From Glaciozyma antarctica PI12 (Eukaryota; Basidiomycota; Microbotryomycetes; Kriegeriales; Camptobasidiaceae): DNA of 64,000 nt. Location of the stretch: contig KZ627146.1 in NCBI GenBank assembly GCA_002917775.1, forward strand, positions 328,112-392,111. Direction: 5' to 3'. The notes below the pieces were generated by a model that did not search any database, was not told where the DNA came from, and saw only the letters and a list, made by a program, of their open reading frames with translations. Both the position numbers and the translations under genes were made by a program. Below, piece by piece: positions 22,680 through 34,100 of this stretch (positions within the stretch are counted from its first letter, which is position 1; each line of letters opens with the position of its first letter).

Positions 22680-23920
22680 ATGGCAAGCTTCTACAACCGC
22701 CCTTCCTACGTTGCCTCCTGGACCCCACGGCGTATCTACCCGCGTGTAGAGCCCACTTTCGACGAGCCAACCCCACCCACTCCAGCACCTCCCCCACCTC
22801 TCTATTTCCCCTCCTCCAACCCTCAGCAGCCGCTCCCTGCAGGTTACGTCCGATCCGCCAGTATCCCCCACTCAATCATCCACACGATCCGCTGGCACTC
22901 TCACCCGGCAGTACGGCACGGATGGAGGCGGATCGTGTTTCGGCCGGAGGGGTGGTGGAGGTGTCTCGTGCGACGCGAGGGGGAGGTGCTGGAGAGCGAC
23001 TGGCCGGAAGAGTTTGGAGGGAGAGGGAGGACGAGTGAGGAGAGGGGTGAGGGGGATTCGGGGATTGGGATGAGCAGGCGGACGACGAGGGAAGGTGGGG
23101 AGGCGCACTCGCTCGAGGAGGTGTACGAGAGCCGGATCAATACGGTCAATGAGATCATTGCAGGTCATCTCAAGTGCGTAGTACTCCGGCCAGCTGGCTA
23201 CCAGCGATTCGAGAGCTAACGAGTCCCTGCGCAGGTCCACTCGAACGATTCTCGCTCTCCTCGAGTTCCTCGATCTCGTTTGGCTGGTCGTCCTCGTCAT
23301 TGCGATAGGCGTCACACGGGCGAAGCAGGAGCCGTTCCTCCAAGCCGTCGAGCTTACCCTCATCGTCCTAATCATAGCGAACGGCGTCGGAGCGAACATG
23401 ACTCGCGTACGTCCCTCTCTTGCACCTCCTCTACTTCTCCTTTCACGCAAACACTGATCAGAAAAACAAACAGGTCAAGCGCTGGGCCCTCGCTAAACGT
23501 CTCCGCCACCTCGCACGCGACTGGTCTCCCCTCCCCATCACCTCATCAACGAACCAAGGCCTCGTCAACAACTTTCTCGGTCCCGCGCCTGACGCAGATC
23601 GATTAGCCGAAGTTCAAGCCGCCAAGGAGACGCCCGCACTACGATGGAGCATGCGTCAGACGGAGGTACGTCCGCTCTCTCCACATTCCTCTCGCGGAGC
23701 TTCACAAACACCTCTCCGCGCACAGGGATCGTGGTGGCTCTCCTACCGCCCCATTATCAAAGTCGAGCTCGTCACCCCCTCCTCCTCCGGCCCTCCTCTG
23801 CAAGCGCAACAATCGCTAGAGCGAGGACGCTCGATCCGCCGCGTACCGGTGCCGACGATTGATGTGGAGGTGGAGCCTGAGGGAAATGCGGTACCGCTTT
23901 ATTCGGAAAGGATGGTGTAG
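22680..23920 (+). CDS. two-helix membrane protein of unknown function
   Basis: Exons are 22680-23173, 23235-23406, 23474-23665 (or from 23462) and 23726-23920, about 350 residues. The N-terminal 165 residues are soluble, Pro-rich at first, with an Arg/Glu-rich loop and the helix SLEEVYESRINTVNEII. Exon 2 encodes two hydrophobic segments (LVWLVVLVIAIGV and LTLIVLIIANGVGAN). The C-terminal part is soluble, with RWALAKRLRHLARDW and a Trp pair in SWWLSYRP. No signal peptide or known domain is seen. The third exon may start at either of two CAG sites 12 bases apart, which adds or removes four residues (NAGNAG-like choice). It shares a 297-bp divergent promoter with the Cys-rich secreted gene. Confidence 0.78.
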
Positions 23921-24214
23921 GGTGCGACGTGCTTGTGCAGGTAGAGGAAGGTGTTGTTTGTTTTTGGCTTCGCAACGATGTGGGTTTATGGATCGTAGAG
24001 GGACGCGGTTCTGCTTCGTGCACTTGGTCAAGGCGGAAGTTGTGGCGCCGAGGGACCTTGGTCGAAACTGCCGGGGAGACTTCGGTGGCGGTCCAGTGAG
24101 TTCCTTTCGCTTTCTGTCCCGTCTCTGCTGACGACTCTTAGGCAGCTCAGCTCCGTTAGACTAATCGTCGCGAGCGTTGAAAATCATCGCCAACCCATCG
24201 TTTCCTCCCTTCAA

Positions 24215-24633
24215 TCACTTCTCGCTCATCTCCGCAACCTCGTCGTCCTCGCCATCCCCAAGACCCAGCCATCCTCCCTTCTTCTCGCGCTTCTTCTCCT
24301 TCTTTTTCTCACGCTTCTTCGCTTTCCTCCGATCTTCCGCCGTCGCTGGTCCCTGATTCACCGCTCCTGCGATTCGCTCGTCAGCTTCGGTTCGCTCGGC
24401 CAGTGGAGGACCTGCCGCTTGGTTGGTAGGCGTCTGGAGGAAGCGAGAGGAACGCACCTGACACTCTCGAGAGCAGTACCCGACGGCTTCGAAGCCTGTG
24501 CACATCATTTGCTTTCGACCTGGAGCCTGAGCTGGAGGAGAGGAGGTGGAGCGCGTCGCGTTTAAGGACGAGGAGGCTTGGGTCGTTTCTGACAGTTCTC
24601 GCAGGGATCTAGGAAGGGGCGAGGACTACACAT
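24215..24633 (-). CDS. small zinc-finger protein (MYND/HIT-like) with a Lys-rich tail, frame uncertain
   Basis: The ATG at 24633 opens MCSPRPFLDPCENCQ, a typical first half of a Cys-x2-Cys finger, but this frame stops after 12 more codons. One base over, a long open frame runs from the same place through an Ser/Thr linker to MMCTGFEAVGYCSRECQ and a Lys/Glu-rich tail ending EVAEMSEK at 24215. MYND fingers usually read CSGC where this has CTGF, so one expected Cys is Phe. The body is well formed, but the two halves are joined by a one-base shift near 24575, so the gene may be damaged. It could also be two chance frames. The zinc-finger call rests on the Cys spacing only. Confidence 0.45.
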
Positions 24634-25092
24634 CGTCTCCGGCGAGCGAGAATGTAGCTGGGAGGGAAGCGGAAGCAGGGAAAGAAGCGTTCGCTCAACC
24701 TTTTTCGCGCTGTCACCGCAGGGTTCGGAGGAATGCAGCTGCGAAAGTGAAACAGCAAGTGGACGCGAACTCTCTGTCGTGGTTTGCAAACTCTTCCGGT
24801 GGTCTTTCAGTCAACCTGCGTTCGAAGAGCAGCGTACGTACTGCTTCAAACACAGCTGTCGAACCCCTCCACGGCGGTTCGCTTTTTCTCTCGTTTTTCG
24901 TTCCTTTTCTTGCTAGATCGGACTACCATTCCGCTCTCCGCTACTCTGCAGCAGTGCACCTGATAGACTTGTCGAAAAAGGCGGAGGAAAGGCTATTTTT
25001 TCTCCAGGTACTCAGAGCGATCGAGCGAGGGCTTCGTCACCGAGGCGCCCGCCTCTCTCCCCTCAACCCCATCTCGCACTCTACAAGTCAAG
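24634..25092. promoter_or_regulatory. divergent upstream region of PEP4
   Basis: The 459 bases lie between the small zinc-finger gene and PEP4, which are divergent. An AGGCTATTTTTTCT stretch about 105 bp upstream of the PEP4 ATG is the most A/T-rich part. No defined element could be assigned. Confidence 0.35.
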
Positions 25093-26846
<1,754 letters not shown>

Positions 26847-27401
26847 TTCGATTCTCGCTCGAGCGATAGGTCCTGCTACTCGATGAACCCTTCGCCACTC
26901 CCCCCTTCTCACTGCCTCCACCCCTTGTTCCCCAGAATCTCGTGCGCCCCCGCAATTGACTTTAACTTGTACTTTCGGAGCCTGAGCGAGGGAGTGGGAG
27001 AGCGCGAGAGTGGGGAGAGTTGCGAGAGAGTAGGCCGGGAAGAGCGGTTGAGCGCGGGGATTCAAGCTCGCGGGCGAGCGGAGAAGACTTTTCGGGCAGC
27101 GTAGGAGGTTGGTATGAGAGAGAGGAACGGCGTGAGGATGAGAGAGATGGTTCTTGAGATGTTTGGACGGGGAGAAGCGAGAGGAGGAGCGAGAGGTGGA
27201 GCCGAGAGGTGAAGGGAGGAGCGGGAGGGAAGGGTACTCTGAGTGCAGACGGGAGAGTGCAGTTGGCTGAGAGATCGGAGCGAGAAACGCAAGCTGAGGA
27301 GGAGCGGAAGTGTCGACGAGGGCGATGGTTCGCGAAAGCCTGACCTTACACCTAAGCCCCTCCCTGCAAGCTCCGACTCCAATCTCCCGCATCCCCAGCA
27401 A
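26847..27401. other. region between convergent PEP4 and F-box-like gene A1
   Basis: The 555 bases separate two 3' ends. An antisense frame running through it is Ser/Arg-rich and is taken as chance. Nothing else is seen. Confidence 0.45.
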
Positions 27402-28632
27402 TCACTCCCAGTCTAAAAAAATTCGTCAGCAAGTCTCGCGCGGCTTGCAAGGAGCTAAAGGGACGTACCGAGCTCCACGACTTTCTCCCACGTGTTGATG
27501 GCGTCCATCTCCTCGCAGCTCTCAGTCAAATTGATCCCTCGAGCACCGCAGATCTCCTCCAGCTCGACCAGGTCCACCTCGAGGATTCCTTGCTTGTGAA
27601 GGTGAGAGAGATGAAGCTGGAGGGTGGAGAGGTTGACGCCGGCGTTCCGATTTTGCAGCGCTTCGGCGATGGTATTGCCCGTCAGTGGCTCGGCACCGTC
27701 GTCGCCAACGTTGCGAAATGGATAGTCCAAGTCGGTCCGGATCCAGAGGTGGCGGATTGGCGTCGTGAGCCCGCTCGAGAGGAGCTTGAGCTGGTCGCGT
27801 CCGGCGATTCGCAGGTTGGCGAGGGCGGTACATCTCCTGATGAAAAAGTTGAGGAGGTTCACCATGCAGCGAGGACAGTCCACGTCGAGCTTAATGGAGA
27901 GGGACTGCAGTTGGGGAGCGAGGTCGCCGATGGTGGGGCCGCTGTCCAGGTCCTCCGCTACGTGGTCGTAGTCCCGTACGCGGACGAGGTGAAGGATTTC
28001 GAGAGTGGGGAGGAGGTGCGCGGATTGGAGGAGGTGGATGAGGTCGTGCGGTCTGGGATCACCGAGAGAGAGGGTCCGCAGGGAGGGGAAGGGGCGACAG
28101 TCGTCGAGATTGAACGCGGGGCCTCGCAAGGGAGACAGGTTGGAGAAGTGCAGGTGGAGAGTACGGATTTCTGCCAGTCACCAAATATCAGCATCCGGCC
28201 AGGAAGGAAGGAAGGAGCAGCAGGTGGTGGAAACTCACTGTCGGTAGCGAGCGAAGACAAGTCCAAGCGGCCCACTCCGCGAGCCCAAAACTCCACCAGA
28301 TTGGGAAGTCTCTGGATAATCGAACTGACGAGCTTGTCGTCCTCGAACGACCACGTCTTTCGTTCGCTCGTTCCCATTCGGAGAGACGTCGCCCTGCCGC
28401 CGACTGCAGCACCGTCTTGCTCGAGAGCCTTGATCCAGGACTCTACCGCCTCGGGAGTACCGATGACAAGGTGTCTGTAGAGGTCTTGCCGAGCGAGATC
28501 TCGCCAAGTTCGATTGACGAGCGAGTACGACAGGAGGAGGTCGGCGCGTTCGCGGAAGGAGGCGAAGGAGGGACGGGGAAGGCTGAGCTGGATGATGTGG
28601 CTGGTGACTTCGGCTGGGAGCTGGAGAATCAT
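27402..28632 (-). CDS. F-box-like leucine-rich protein, family A copy 1 (intact)
   Basis: Exons 28239-28632, 27469-28170 and 27402-27412 join in phase to 368 residues ending VVELDWE. The N-terminus MILQLPAEVTSHIIQLSLP followed by LLLSYSLVNRTWRDLARQDLY has the F-box pattern (LPxEV/L...LVxRxWxxLA). The rest contains irregular Leu-rich strands (FPSLRTLSLGDPRP, LEILHLVRV, LQSLSIKLDVDCP) as in F-box/LRR substrate receptors of SCF ubiquitin ligases. Such a role is inference. Copies A2 (38039), A3 (48543) and A4 (50358) share start, first-intron position (after LATD) and ending (ELGW). This copy is the only one fully open. It is divergent from B1. Confidence 0.82.
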
Positions 28633-29040
28633 CGTGCTGGCCTGTAGAGCGCTTTGAGAGGTAGTTCGACGCTTCGGGAGGTGATGGCGAGAGGGAGAGG
28701 AGCGAACGCTCGTTCGCTGCCCTTTGTCCCTTCCCTTTGTCCCTTTGTCCACCAGTTCGCCCGACAAGCACGCACTCTCCTCAGCCCAGAACCTCCGCTA
28801 CGCACCCTCCCCAGCAAACGCCGCCTCGAACTCTCGTCGCTCCAGCTCGTCCTCGCCGCATCCTCGTCGCGCCGCCTGAATCCTCTCCAGTGCGTGCAGG
28901 TGGAGCTCCCCTGGCCGCACGCCCAGCTAGTTTCTGCATCTGAGAACACTGCAACTGTGTAGGCTGGTTACTGGCTGGTTTATGGCTTGAGCTGACACTC
29001 AACACTTGCGCAGCTCCAACTCCTCCCGTCGCCATCCAGC
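28633..29040. promoter_or_regulatory. A1-B1 divergent promoter, duplicated at 50359-50773
   Basis: The 408 bases between the A1 and B1 starts are closely matched by the sequence between A4 and B3. A shared run is CGCCGCCTGAATCCTCTCC. Retention of the non-coding part in both copies shows that the whole A-B unit was duplicated, not only the genes. Conserved bases may mark a shared bidirectional promoter. Confidence 0.6.
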
Positions 29041-29814
29041 ATGAACACCGATCCTCCCACCCCCTCCACCCTTCCTGAGCTCAGCCTAGAAGAAGCTTTC
29101 GACTTCCTCCCTCCATCCGCCAGTCGAGCCCTCTTCCTCCAACACGCCCTCACCTCTCCATCCCTCCGCGAATCCCTCTTCGACGAAGCTCGCATCCTTC
29201 AGCGGGAGCAGTTCGAGGCTGAGGCTCACCGCGTCGCGGAGGAGCTGCACGTCAAGGCGGAGAATGCTGAACGACTGCAGAAGGATCGCGATCAGGCGCG
29301 ATACCTTTCGGTCGTCGCGCAGGCGTCGGAATGGGTGAGCCGGGCGTGCGAGGGCTTGCCGGCCTCAGCCCTCTTTAGCAACGACTGGGAGGACGAGGAG
29401 CGTGTGCTGGATGTCTCGTCCATTCGAAGTGCTTTGACGAGACTGGTGAACGAGATCACAGGAGCGTTGGTCGAGGACGCCATTTCGGGCTGGGAGGCTA
29501 TCCGCGCGCTCCTCAAGATCGATCAGGAGGTGGAGAACGCCAATGGAACGAAGGACGGAGACGGAGCGCGATTAAACGTCGCCGCCATGCTGGAGCACGC
29601 GTTGCGCGTGGTCAGGAACAAGTGGAGAGGCAGAGTCTCCGTCGAGCAGGATCTGGCGAATTCGTTCGAAGGACGGTTCGTGGCCGACGTTTGCTGGGAG
29701 CACGTCTGGGAGGGGGTTCTCTTCGAACGCAATCAGGACGACTACGATCCCGAAGTTCCTCTCGACAGGACGCCTCCGAAGCGGCTTCGGCAGACCTTCT
29801 CCATGCTCCCATGA
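29041..29814 (+). CDS. family B alpha-helical protein, copy 1 (intact)
   Basis: Single-exon frame of 257 residues from MNTDPPTPSTLPELSLEEAF to RLRQTFSMLP. Composition is charged and helical, with a likely coiled coil around residues 55-95 (ILQREQFEAEAHRVAEELH) and a second helical block (ALTRLVNEITGALVEDAI). No known domain is recognised. Two relatives lie in this window: B2 at 41263-40630 on the minus strand and a fragment B3 at 50774. In B1 and B2 the same strand continues into a family C frame shifted by +1. The stop TGA overlaps ATG 29812-style bases (ATGA), but that ATG is not in the C frame. Function is unknown; pairing with F-box-like families suggests a shared pathway. Confidence 0.72.
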   Translation: MNTDPPTPSTLPELSLEEAFDFLPPSASRALFLQHALTSPSLRESLFDEARILQREQFEAEAHRVAEELHVKAENAERLQKDRDQARYLSVVAQASEWVSRACEGLPASALFSNDWEDEERVLDVSSIRSALTRLVNEITGALVEDAISGWEAIRALLKIDQEVENANGTKDGDGARLNVAAMLEHALRVVRNKWRGRVSVEQDLANSFEGRFVADVCWEHVWEGVLFERNQDDYDPEVPLDRTPPKRLRQTFSMLP

Positions 29815-30896
29815 TCCCACTCCTCGATCCCCCTCCCTCCTCCCCTCTCTACCCACCGAAATCCTTCGCACGATCTTCCACATCGGTGGCCAATCACTTC
29901 TTCCTCGCTAGACGGCATCTCGCCGCGACCGTCAAATCCTCCACCAACGTCGCCGCAGGTACCTCAAGAACGCGTCGCTCGTTTGTAGGGCGTGGCGCAC
30001 CGAAGCGCAGTCCGAGCTCGTTAGCTTCGCATATTGCACGACTCGCTCGAGCTTGGATCATCTGGTCCGCTTCCTCGAGAAGTCGAAGCGCGCAAAGCAG
30101 GTTCGCCGCTTCGGCTTCGATGTAGTCAAGAAAGAAGACCCGCGTTTCTGGGTGTCGATGCTCCGATTCTGGGAGGTGTGCCCCGCTCTTCCTGGAATAG
30201 ACGTCGGAGGGGACCTCGAGCCAAATGGGATCAAGTACTCCCTGAACGGTGCGCCACCCCCCTACCGCTGCCGTGCCTTACTGACGTCTGTCACAGCCCC
30301 CTATACCTCTCTCAAGATATCGAACTGGAGCGTCTCGTCTCCATTTTTCCTCCCGCCAACTGTTACCTCCCTTTCGCTCATCAACTGCCGCTACGAGACC
30401 CCGTTCGAAGTGACCCAAATGGACATCACGCAGTATCTTTTCAACCCATCTATTACTACATTACGCGACCTCACCATTCTCGGCCGAAGCGCCGTCACTT
30501 CGCTTCGAACCTCTCCTCCTCAATCCTATTTCCCGTCCGTCACCTCCCTCCTCCTCGACATTGGTCCCCTCGCCGCCGCACTCCTCCAGACGCTAGACGT
30601 CCGCCGTCAAGCGGATCGAATTCGTCGGCGAACATTCCTCGCCGCCTTCCACCATGAGACAGAACGCGAGGGAGAACACCTGCCGACGTTTCGTCGCGAG
30701 CGTCGTCGCATTGCCGAGTATCGAGGAGCTTTGTTTGCCGTGGACGGGGCCGTGGACGGGGCCGTGGACGGGGCCGTGGACGGCGGAACATTTGGGAATC
30801 GTGGAGAGCTGCGAGGAGCGCGGGCTTCGGGTGGTGTGGAAGGAGGGAGTCGTAGAGGGCTTTAGCTGGAAGAGGAATGTGCCGACATTGTCGTGA
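29815..30896 (+). pseudogene. family C F-box-like gene, copy 1 (broken)
   Basis: The frame with LPTEILRTIFHIGGQSLLPR is an F-box-like start, matching LPAEILRGIFHIGAQSLLPR of copy C2. An in-frame TAG follows at once where C2 has Glu. Downstream, homology continues (QSELVSFAYCTTRSSLDHLV), an intron at about 30249-30297 restores APYTSLKISNWS, and strands LLLDIGPLAAALLQTL follow. A frame change near 30600 then leads to KRIEFVGE and LPSIEELCLP. The end contains a run of PWTG repeats made by a 12-bp tandem repeat. With at least one stop and one frame change this copy is most likely a pseudogene. Confidence 0.6.
30738..30785 (+). repeat. 12-bp tandem repeat inside C1
   Basis: About four copies of the unit CCGTGGACGGGG stand head to tail. 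In the C1 frame they encode repeated PWTG. The paralogue C2 has no such run at the matching place (VPREAVWMSE), so the repeat arose after the copies split. Confidence 0.85.
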
Positions 30897-31129
30897 GCTC
30901 GAGTTGCGAGAGAGTCGCGAGAGAGTCTGCTTCGTACGACGGGCACTCGTCAAGAGGTTCCAAACTGCTCGATTCGAGGGCGGGGGACGGGGAGAGAGCG
31001 CAGCGCAAGATATCTGCGATGCGGGACTTGGAAAGGCAAATCGCAAGCTCGAGAAACGATTCAAGCGACAACTGTGGTTTTGATTTCGAACGTCTATGTA
31101 TGTACGTGTAAGAGGACGGAGGGGAGGAT

Positions 31130-34100
31130 CTACAGGTCGTCGGGGCTAAGCTCGCTAGCGGAGAGGTCAGCGAAGAGGTGACCTCCGTCGCTGCCCTCCC
31201 ACTCGGAAGCCGCGGGCGTTGCCGCCTCGTCAAAGTAGTGGCGAGCGACCGAGCGAGGCGTGCGGGGCGTCTTGGGGAGTCGAGCGGTCGATCCGGTCTG
31301 CCAGATCATGTAGGCGACCAAGCTGGAGTAGGAGGACGAGGTCAGCTCCTGCGCTGCTCGAAGAAGTGACGAGAAAGCGACGTACCCAGTCCAGCCCGTC
31401 TGGTGCGAGGCTCCCAAGCCCTTGCCAGTGTCGCCATCGAAGAACCTGCGAAAGGAAAGACGTCAGCGAGACGATCTCAAAGGTGAAGGGGATTAACGCA
31501 CTCGTGGAAGGGAACGTAGTCACGGAAGTGAGGGTCCTTGTTGAGCATCTCACTGCTACCGTTGCAGGCTCGGTTGCCCTGCGAGTGACGAAGGTTAGCT
31601 CCGCGTAAAAGCCACGGAAGGAACGAGACGAACCTCTTGGTCACGGGCAAAGAGGTGAATGATTCGGTGCTGAATCTCGTCGGCGACGCCCGCCAGCGTC
31701 ATCTCGTCTCCACTCCCAGTCGGGCACTCGCTGCAGAGGTCATCGCATCAGCGAAAACGAACGCCAGACGCCGTAAAGCGAAACGTACATCGTAAAAGCC
31801 GAACCGTGGTACTGGTAGAAGCGCTGGAGACTCTCGATAAGGAGGAACGTCGTCGCAAGCCAGATCGGTCCGCGCCAGTTCGAGTTGCCACCGAACATGC
31901 CGCTGCGAGAATCGGCAGGCCAGTAGTGGACGCTGAACTCCTCGCCGTTCACTTCCATCGACCAGGGGTTCTCCTTGTGGTAGCGCGAGAGACTGCGAAG
32001 CGAGAAGACGTAAGCGAGCGAGCAGGCGACGAGAGATGATCGAGCGTACGATCGGATACCGTGCTCGGAAAAGAACTCGGTCTCGTCGAGCATGCGCTCG
32101 AGAATGCGACGCAGGCGATCCTCGTTCGCCAGCGCAAGAAGACGGCGATCAGCCTTTCCGCCCACTGAGAAACGCGAGGCATGGTCAGCTCCGAATCTCG
32201 CTGCCGAAGCGACGACGTACCCGACATGTTGGCGATGTTGCGCTTCGAGACCATCGAACGGTTCTCAATGAACCACTCCATGCGCTTCTTGAACCCAGGG
32301 AACTTGTTCATCACCTCGGGCTCGAGCGTGAGCGTCGCGAAGAGAGGAATGAGTCCGACCAAGCTGCGAATGGGGAGCTGCTTCGCCGAGCCAGGGCCCC
32401 AGGTGATGGCATCAAAGTAGAAGCCTTCGTCGTCGTTCCAGAGCGAGACTTGTCCGCCTTCGCCGTCGTCGTACGCCATAGCGTCCGAGATGAAGAGGAA
32501 GTCTGCGTGACGAAAACACCTGCGTCAGCTCGGTGCAAAGACGGGGGTCCTAGAAAGGACGTACGCTCGAAGAACTTGCTGGCAATATCCTCGTAGACCG
32601 AGTTGTGCTTGGCAAGCTCGAGCGCGATGTTGAGCCTGTTCGCGACGTGCGTGAGTCCCAGCTCCACAACGCCCAGCGAAGCGAGATCAAACGCACATGC
32701 TCAAGCAGTAGAATCCCATCCATCCCGTTCCGTCACTCTGGCGCAGCGTACCGCCCGTCGGAAGCTTCTCGGAGCGGTTGAACGGACTGATGTTGTCGAG
32801 ACCAAGGAATCCTCCCTCGAAGACGTTGTTGCCGCCTTCGTCCTTGCGGTTGACCCACCTGCCACAGCTTGTGAGCACGCGCTCGAGGATCAGATGAAGC
32901 AGCGCGGAACGTACCAGGTAAAGTTAAAGATGATCTTCTGGAAGACTCGCTCGAGGAAATGGAGATCCTCACGTCCGTGCATCTTGCGCTCGATCTTGAA
33001 GACGCGGAACGTAGCCCTGTGCGCCCGCGTCAGCGTCGCTCTATACGAGTGTACGAGGAAGCTTACCAGGCGTGAACCGGAGGGTTGACGTCGGAGAAGT
33101 TCCACTCGTACGCCGGCAGAGCTCCGTCGGGCTTCATGTACCACTCGCGGGTCATGATGTCGAGCTGCTTCTTGGCGTAGGCCGGGTCAATCATGGCGAG
33201 AGGAATGCAGTGGAACGCCTGCGCAAGAACTTGCGGTCAGCAGCGTCGCTAGCGAGAAGAATGAGGGTAGACGAACCGAATCCCAGATGGCGAAGAACGG
33301 GTACTCCCACTTGTCGGGCATCGACAAGACGTCCTCGATGTGCATGTGCTTCCAGTCCTGCGAAAAGCGAAGCAAGTCAGCGAGGACGCTCGAGAACGAG
33401 CCCCACAAAGCGACGCACCATGTTCCTGATCCACTTGCGCTCCGGCGGAGGCGGGGGCTGGCCAGGGTCTCCCTCGATCCATTCCTTCTGAATGAACATG
33501 TAGAACTGCTTCGTCCTACGCACGTTTATCAGCTCCCTCCTCCCACTACGCCGAAAAGAGCGAAAAAACGCACCAGAGCATGCCCGACAGCGCCTGCCTC
33601 ATGATGTTCCTCATATCGTCGCTCAGCGCCCCCGAGTTGAAGCGCGAGTAGAACTCGTCCGAATCCATCCTCCTCTCCTCGACGACCGAATCAAAGCTCT
33701 CCTCATCCTGCACCGCCGGATCCTCCTCGGCCGTCATCGTCGTCAACTTGAGCCTAACGACCGCGCACCCTCCGTTCGCGGGGACGTTCTTGAAGACGTA
33801 GTGCGCTCCCGCCTTGGTGCCTTTCTTGTCGGGGTTGACGAACTGGCGAGGCGGCGAAGGCGTAGGCGTCTTGGCGCCCGTATTCGTGTCGTCCGATTCG
33901 TACTCCTCTGCTTCGACGTCTCCCTCGCCAGAGCTGTCGACCTTCTCGACCTTCTCGACGACGATCTTCTCGGCGACGGGAACGGCAGGGCGGTGCGAGG
34001 GGATGATGTGGTCGTGGAAGGCGTCCTTGACGTAAGGCGAGACGTTGGGGACGCCGTAGAGGCGTTCAAGGTTCGTGTCGTTCTCGGTGAAGATAAGCTC

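Noticed and set aside
27590-28480. Plus-strand frame of 296 codons
   Set aside because: It is the antisense of A1, whose minus-strand reading has matching homologues and intron phases.
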